From Flammula alnicola (taxonomy: Eukaryota; Basidiomycota; Agaricomycetes; Agaricales; Strophariaceae): a stretch of DNA of 64,000 nucleotides. Every line of letters starts with the position of its first letter. The stretch's first letter is position 1. Shown piece after piece: positions 57,869 to 64,000 of this stretch. Location: positions 16,433 through 80,432 of the forward strand of contig JADNRV010000217.1 in assembly GCA_015499995.1 (NCBI GenBank). The letters are read 5' to 3'. The translations under genes and the position numbers were made by a program. The notes under the pieces are model-generated. The model was not told where the DNA came from, did not search any database, and saw only the letters and a list, made by a program, of their open reading frames with translations.

Positions 57869-60800
57869 TTAGTGCTGAGGAATGTCTGCGTTACGCAAAC
57901 CCGAGGATGGGGTGGATAGAAGGGGTAATGGTTCTAAATGGAGGCTCGCGATGGCTGGCATGATAAATCGATTTTCTGCACGTGTTGCGCTGAGTGCGAG
58001 TTCAAGCTTTAGACGAAAGAATCAACTTACTCGATGGCTACATCGACCATGCTTCGCCACGTAGGCTCTATTCGCAATATCGGAACACAAAAAGAATCAT
58101 TCGGTATTTGTGTCTGCTTTGCAGCATGAGCCTGAAGATTATATCAACGGGCAATAGAAATTCAGTCAAATAAGCCAACATACCTGAACAAAGAGATCTT
58201 CCTTGCCCCATTTGACTGGGAATGGTCTCGGCCGTCTCTGCGCCGAAGTAAACTGTGGCATTGTCTTTTGTGAATCATGCAGTTTCCCTCGCTCGGCAGC
58301 AGTATCAATTAGCGCTGAATGATATGTGACTAGATCGGCTGCATCTGACTTTGCTGATGGAACAGCCGCAGGCAGGAGCAAAGAATGGCGGACACAACAA
58401 GGACCAGATACCGGTAACGAATAGAGTTTGAGGCGTAACGTTGACGGAGATTGATCAGGGGCTCTGAGGTGTTCGCGGCGGAGACTAACGTGACTGGTTG
58501 GCAAAAGAGTGGCGATCGATGAAACACGGTTATCCGCATGGAGGGGTAGGACCAGAAGGTGATCGACCGACAGAGGAGAAGGTCCAGATGAAAGCGGCTC
58601 ACAAGCAAGAGCTGGGCTTCCTTTCATCGCTTGATGAGCGCCTGAGGTCGTAGAACTGCTCGGAGCGTCTTCATTCTCTTCAAACTCCATTTCGCCTTCA
58701 GCGTCCGCATCCGCATCGTGTTCATCATTGGCGTCAGGAGGTGGTCCACTGTCGGAACCAGGAGGCGGAGGATCCGGAGGAGGGGACTTCGACCGGAACG
58801 GGTCATTTCTGGTGTCGGCTTCCTCTTCCTCGTCGTCCTCCTGCTCGCCCTCTGCGTCCTGGTCCTCATCCAGGTCAGCCTCGGCGTCAGCGTCAGCGTC
58901 GTCGTCAGCAGTAGGGCTTTTCATTTCAACTTCAGGAATGGCGTGCAAAGACGGAGTCGGTGAAGCAGAGCAGATAAGTCCATTGGTCTGTGAGCGTGTC
59001 GAAGATTCGATTACCATTGCATCCATTGACGGCTCCTGTTCGATTGGGGTCGCGTCAAGGTTTAGTGAGTGAGTTACGGGGGCCGACGGAAGTACTGTAG
59101 GAGTATCAACCCGAGTAGTATGTTCTGTGGCAGCCGTCTTCTGTTTGGCTGCTACATCATCTCCATCCTTGGGTCGAGCTTCACCTCGCTCTTGGCGTCT
59201 CGTATCTAGTCCAGATACATGTCCATTTATCGGTGACGAAGAATCTGATTCAATGAGTGCCGCCCCATTATCAGCGGTTTCCCTATGCGACCAGCTAGTG
59301 ACAGGCCGCAAATCCATCGACGACCTAGTCTCGAGGAGCGGAAGTGTCGTACGCTGCTGATGCACGCGTTCCTCCCTCCGCGACGCGTCCACGTTCTCCG
59401 CTTGCGCGTCCTTAGGCTGAGCCCCAGGAGACTGAACTGCCACCTCATCGCGCGCTGTTGAATAAGATGAATAACCGGGAGGAGGGGCAATAACTCGTAA
59501 CTGGGGCTGGGGAGGCGATATTACCCTAGAAATCCCTGGCTCACTGGTCGCGCTCGGTCGAGGTTACTAATGCTGCCTCTGGGTCGTCCGCGAGGCTTGC
59601 TGGAACCTCTTGTCGACGTCGATGTAGTTGCGGTGGTTCCACGATCTGGCGAGGTGGCTTGCTTCCGGGATGCTTGGCGCACAGGTCTTCCGGTGGTAGA
59701 GGCAGAAGTAGACCCAGCCCTCGCCTTGGACTTGGCACTAGACGCTAAGGGTCTTGATCTTCCTCTTCCTCTCGAGGATACAGCTGCTGACTCTCGAGTA
59801 ACCATACCTACTTCGTCGGCACTGTCGTTGTCGGTTCCATTTTCTTCCTGATCGCTTCCAGGAACATTATCCAGCTTTTCCTTCTCTGTCTCTTTCGCTT
59901 TACCCTTCCCCTTCGCGGAGCTACTGGAAGCGGCAGCAGCAGCGGCTGCCGCCATCGAAGCCCGTCTACCAGAATGTTCCGGCTCATCAAAGGCAGCCGC
60001 AGCTTGATCCGCGAGAACATCCAGTGCGCTTTTCACACGATCCGGCCTGCCGACTGCAGGTGCAGGTCCTCCACCATTGAAATTAACTCTGCCACCTGGA
60101 GCAGGCTTGTTGACCGTAGACGAGATTTTTCTCCGCTTCGGCACAGGGCTTTCAGGTTCTTCCAATGGCCGTCCTTTTCCGTTTGTTTTCCCCCTCGCTT
60201 TGCTGCCACCACCGTCCCCATCCATCATGCGCGCAGCATCCAGTAGCGAGTCCAAGGGCGTAGGTGGATTGCTTGGGAGAGGCTTCTGCTGATTTCCTCG
60301 CCCGTTGCCAATATTTGGCGCCGATGCGAGTGGCCCTGGGGTACTAAAGTGGGAGGTTGAGAACTGTGGAACGGGACCTGGAGGCTCAGGGTATGCACAA
60401 ACACAATAGGCGTATTGACGGTGTTGCCGCTGGTGGTACTAGGGCCGTAGTGGATCGTTTTCTTCGGCGTCTTCGGTAGTGCAGACGATCCTGCCCGCGG
60501 AGCACCTCCTCGGTGTGGACTTGAGTCTACGTTAGACCGGTAATACGCCATCCCAGACGTGCCACTTGCTAGCCGCTCGAGCCTCTCCCTCTCGAGCTTC
60601 TCCTGCTCCCTCTGCACTCGGATTTGCTCCTGCTCCTTTGCAAGTATCTCCTTCTCGCGCTCAATGTGCTGCATGAACCCTGAGACCTGTGTGGCGCGGG
60701 TACGCCCAATCTTCCGAGCAGCCAGTAGAAGGTGCTCTGTATAGGCATCGGATGACAGTGATGCGGACTTGTGGTTGTTATGTCGTTTGCTGTGGGGTTG

Positions 60801-61921
60801 GACGCGTTGTTGGGGTCCCGTGAGCGTCGTCGTTGGTGTAGCTGGCTTGGGGTGGTGCCTGTGAGGTAGATGCTTTAGAGGAAGATGAGGTTGTTGGAGG
60901 CTGGACAGTCGTTTGGGAAGGGGGTTGTAAGACTGTCCGCGGGGATATTGTGATTTATTCGCCGCGCCATTTATTTCTCGACCTTCTGGAATAGATCCCA
61001 GGTTGCCTCTAGAATCAACTTCACGTCCCTTTCCTTTATCCTGGGTGTGAGGACCATGTCGTGATGCCGATTGGGGCTGCATTAGGAGCAGAGGTTTAAG
61101 TCTTAAAAGCTCAGACTCTAGAGAAGAAAGTCTCCGCTGTGTCTCCTGTAGCTGTAGTAAGAAAAGTCAGATAAGCATTGAATTTATAAAAAATACTGAA
61201 TCGTACTTTATCTCGGAGTGCTCGAGTTTCGGACTCATATATTTCTCGTTGACGACCTGCATCCTATGGGCAAAATGTTGAAAGGGGTAAATAGATCAAA
61301 AAACAGATACGCACTTCCGATTTTGGCTTAGCTTTCTGCGAAAGCAGGGCTTCCGCCGTACGCTCCCAGGTCTCTCGTTCGGAACGCCACCTCTCTCGTT
61401 CCTCTTCCGACTGGCGCACAATAAAATCACGCTGAGCCGTCAGACTCGCAATGACATCCGCTTGCCTATCAAGCTGGGCAGGATCTATTGGAAGTTGATC
61501 CGTGAGGCGTAAAACCTGCATATCAATCAGTAAGGAAAATTACAATGGCATTTCCTGATGCAAGATTACCATATCCACGAGCTCTTTCTCCCTCGAACTG
61601 AGATTTGAAAGCTGGGACGTTGAACTCGCGTTTCGCTCTGTTCCAATCTGTCGCCTTGCCACCCATAGACCCATTTCCTCCAGCCTACGGCGGATACCCA
61701 GCACATCGGCCTCACTGAGTGGTTCAGGAGATGCAGCTCTCTCTCGCAAGCTACCAATTGTTCTGTTTCTGGATGTGCTCCTCGAGCGGCACAGGAGACG
61801 GCGACATATGATGCATGATGTCCGACAAGGCCAGTGTGGGCAGGTTATCAGCCAAGCTCATCGTTGCGCTTGACGAGGAGGGCGTATTCGACGATGTTGG
61901 GACATTCAAGCTTTCCTGCAT
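57869..61921 (-). CDS. Long low-complexity nuclear-like protein with coiled coil, unrecognised
   Basis: Reading exons together gives a protein of about 1,200 residues. The N-terminus (MQESLNVPTSSN, start 61921) leads to LALSDIMHHMSPSPVPLEEH, then helical segments (ADVLGIRRRLEEMGLWVARR; RDFIVRQSEEERERWRSE) that look like a coiled coil, a KIGRTRATQVSGFMQHIERE block, Ser/Pro/Ala-rich stretches with basic nuclear signals (VPKRRKISS; SSKPRGRPRGSISN, AT-hook-like), a long acidic run (DADADAEADLDEDQDAEGE, near 58880), and a C-terminus with FPVKWGKEDLFVQ and MPAIASLHLEPL to 57869. A 54-nt intron near 60371-60424 joins two long frames. Basic, AT-hook-like and acidic blocks suggest a chromatin factor, but I do not recognise the family. 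The first exon joints are tentative. Confidence 0.65.
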
Positions 61922-62248
61922 ATAGTCGAATGGGAACAGAAACTACTCCCTAAAATCGTGTCGCCAACCAAGCACACGCAAATAAAGGCCGCGTTTGTCA
62001 CGTGATATTGACCTTTCTCCAGATCACTGCAGGACAGCCCTCAGGCTCAGCAGTGCAAAGTGGCAGTCGTATCCGGCATTGTGACAATAAAATCTTGATG
62101 ACATTGATTAGTTCGCGATTGTTCTAGTCGGTGCCAGTGGTGATAAAGAGTATCCATTTTTGTTACACACTGAAACCGTTAATTTGTGAAAACTTTTCAA
62201 ACAATCCTGGGTAACAGCCTGGTGACGGCAGAAAAGCCACCGTGACTT
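61922..62248. promoter_or_regulatory. Short intergenic region with TCACGTGA box
   Basis: The upstream region of the low-complexity protein gene. It contains the palindrome TCACGTGA at 61998-62005, the same eight bases as in the HDAC/CDK8 promoter. Confidence 0.5.
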
Positions 62249-63430
62249 TCAGAGCTTAGTCTCCAGCTTTATATCCTCCTTTTCTTTCTCCTTGCGTTTT
62301 CGCAGCGTCTCTCCTCTCTCCAAAGCTTCTACGATTCGCTTGGCAGGGCGTAAGTCAACCCCTTCCTTCTCGCACGCATCCCGGAAGCTTGGTCGATTCA
62401 AAAGCGCCCACGCTATCCTCCCTTCCGTCGTAGCCGCGTGCGGAGGGTTCACTTCAAAGTCAGGTTCTCGCGCATAGCCAATAGTCGCCACACGTATCAA
62501 CATCGCACTGACGGATTGCACGGATTAGAACAACCCTGAGAAGATTATAGAGCAACTCACGCCGTGAGACCGAACACTGGCTTTATACCTCCAGCCTCCC
62601 TTCCCGTCAGAAACTGGTGAACCCGGAATCCTTGGGAAGCCGGTCCGCTTCCTTTGAACTCGTACGAGCTGTGATACGGAACTTCAGAGTATCGGGCTCG
62701 GATGGGAATGGTGGGTTCGAGCTCAAGAAGGAGACAAGAGGATGCGAGAAGAGGCCCGCGACTTCGTCAGCGTTCAGCATTGGCTATGAAAGGATAATAT
62801 TCAGGAAGGCAGCAAGCTTTGGAGTGGGGTGGAAGGCGTACACGAAGGGTGTTGTCAAGGATCAGGACAACTACTCTGTATCGTCGCCGTTAGCTACCAG
62901 ATAGTTTGAATTGTCGATGGAACTCACGGAGTGACGATAAGTTCAGCAGCCAGGAAGGGTTCGAGGATGCACAACAGTGGTACCTTGTTCCTATCTCGAG
63001 GTAGACCGATCTACTAGGGTGCAGTCAGCCCAGCTTTCCTACCAAATTGCTTATATTACCTCTCAAAGCCTCCCGACGCTATGATAATGAAGAATCAGTT
63101 AAGCATAAATCCGACTGTTTGAGTGCTACTCACCGCAGTGTCTTCGATAGACTTGTCCTCTGGGTCTGCCTTTCCACCAGGTAACGATGTATCTCCCGCG
63201 TAAGTTCTCAAAGTCGCAGATCGTCTGCGACAGCTAGGTTGTCAACAAGCTGCAAGACACGTCTCTAACCACTCCGCAACACACCTACCGACTGAGCAAG
63301 ACGTATAGATCTCCTTGCCGTCCAACAAACAACGCCACAAGCACTGCTGCGCGCTTAGTGCGAGGAAACGTAATTTATGCTTTGGCCGCCGATAGGCGGC
63401 GAGATTTCGAAGACATCTACTAGCGAGAAC
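62249..63430 (-). pseudogene. Nudix hydrolase, CoA diphosphatase-like, frame broken several times
   Basis: CoA diphosphatases (Pcd1/NUDT7 type) clear oxidised CoA, usually in peroxisomes. Conserved segments are AAVLVALFVGRQGDLYVLLS, TLRTYAGDTSLPGGKADPED, SIEDTARREA, IGLPRDRNKVPLLCILEPF, VVVLILDNTLR, NADEVAGLFSHPLVSFLSS, FLTGREAGGIKPVFGLT and AMLIRVATIGYAREPDFEV, ending in a basic tail to 62249. The order and Nudix box fit the family. However, the frame must shift at about 63366 (A3/T3 run), about 63061-63069 (inside the Nudix box, REA to IGL) and about 62678 (GG/CC). The upstream start is not resolved. The gene is a pseudogene or carries consensus errors. Product length would be about 320 residues. 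Confidence 0.7.
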
Positions 63431-64000
63431 CGCTGGTTAGCTTCAGCAGTCTGTGGGGTAAAACAACAAGATCGTACTGTTTCGACTCTTGGCTCAACGG
63501 CGGTATGCGTGCTTCGTTCCAGCGTATCTTCGGTCTGTGATAGGTCAACTGATTCGTGAGTCTAGGTAGAGTTTTCGAGTTCATCTTGGTATGGTCGTTG
63601 GCAAGACTTGACTTGCAGCATCATGCCTCTGCAGGGTCAGAAGGAAAGGCACATGCCCGCCGGCAGTTATCACGGCTTTCGGCTAACTGGTTTGGCGAAT
63701 TTGGCGCTGATTCAGATTACTGAATTATTGTAGAACAGGTTGATGATAGCCTGTAGACAAGATATTAAAGGACGAAGAACTTGTAGCACGCTACATAATA
63801 AATTTCAAGCAAATATGTAAGCTAGTAGAATCGAAAGGGTGCAAGTGCACAGGTAACGAGAAACTTCACAAAAGCTATATACTACGCTACATTTTTGTGA
63901 GATCCAGCCTCACTAATAACTAACATCATCGAACACTTATGAAGGATTGTGGGTTCTTTTGTATCGCTTTGAGTACATCGCCAAATGCCCCCAGATCAAA
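63431..64000. other. Window edge, Nudix 5' flank, no further gene seen
   Basis: Contains the probable first exon or promoter of the Nudix gene. No other gene is recognisable before the window ends. Confidence 0.4.

Noticed and set aside
1..64000. tRNA, rRNA, CRISPR arrays and secondary-metabolite clusters
   Set aside because: I looked for cloverleaf-like boxes, regular spacer repeats and core biosynthetic enzymes and found none that stand up.

Overview
The window is nuclear DNA of a filamentous basidiomycete, most likely an Agaricomycete. Nearly every gene is split by many GT-AG introns of about 45-75 nt. Genes are packed on both strands, and families typical of that class are present (a FunK1-type kinase, a Helitron with a Rep-helicase gene, a BTB/POZ protein, a WW-domain protein). 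I cannot name the species. Many genes are broken across reading frames, so I joined exons by hand from splice signals and family conservation. Start codons and small exons are the least certain part.

Layout. 0-8.3 kb: gamma-tubulin (flanked on both sides by similar sequence from the TAF4 3' end), TAF4, a BTB/POZ protein and a FunK1 kinase. 9.0-17.9 kb: an apparently complete Helitron of about 8.9 kb with a Rep-helicase gene, a second gene for a small OB-fold-like protein, a perfect 22-bp inverted repeat, degenerate tandem repeats and a classical 3' hairpin plus CTAG end. 19-24 kb: an alpha/beta hydrolase and a purine (xanthine/uric acid) permease whose frame is broken twice. 25-29 kb: a class I histone deacetylase and a CDK8-type Mediator kinase, divergent from one 257-bp promoter. 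29.5-30.6 kb: a fold-back (inverted-repeat) element. 31-45 kb: mitochondrial methionine aminopeptidase, nucleoporin Nup188, a DUF4419 protein, a tiny five-exon NEDD8 gene and an MFS sugar transporter. 45-52 kb: a membrane-anchored copper amine oxidase with micro-exons at its cofactor site, a hAT-type MITE with an intact 8-bp target duplication, and SAP18. 52-64 kb: a possible orphan gene, ribosomal protein eS12, the WD40 protein SKI8, a possibly broken WW-domain gene, a long low-complexity presumed nuclear protein and a Nudix (CoA diphosphatase-like) gene with several frame breaks.

Functional themes. Transcription and chromatin control is well represented: TAF4 (TFIID), class I HDAC and SAP18 (both tied to the Sin3 corepressor in other eukaryotes), and CDK8 (Mediator). 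Other housekeeping parts are the spindle pole (gamma-tubulin), the nuclear pore (Nup188), cullin modification (NEDD8), translation (eS12) and RNA decay (SKI8). There is no secondary-metabolite cluster, CRISPR array or operon.

The observations most worth following are the Helitron that carries its own putative ssDNA-binding gene, the 11-nt and 2-nt exons that together encode the TPQ cofactor motif of the amine oxidase, the hAT MITE, the fold-back element, and a recurrent pattern of one- or two-base losses at short homopolymers in three genes, which could be pseudogene decay or consensus error.
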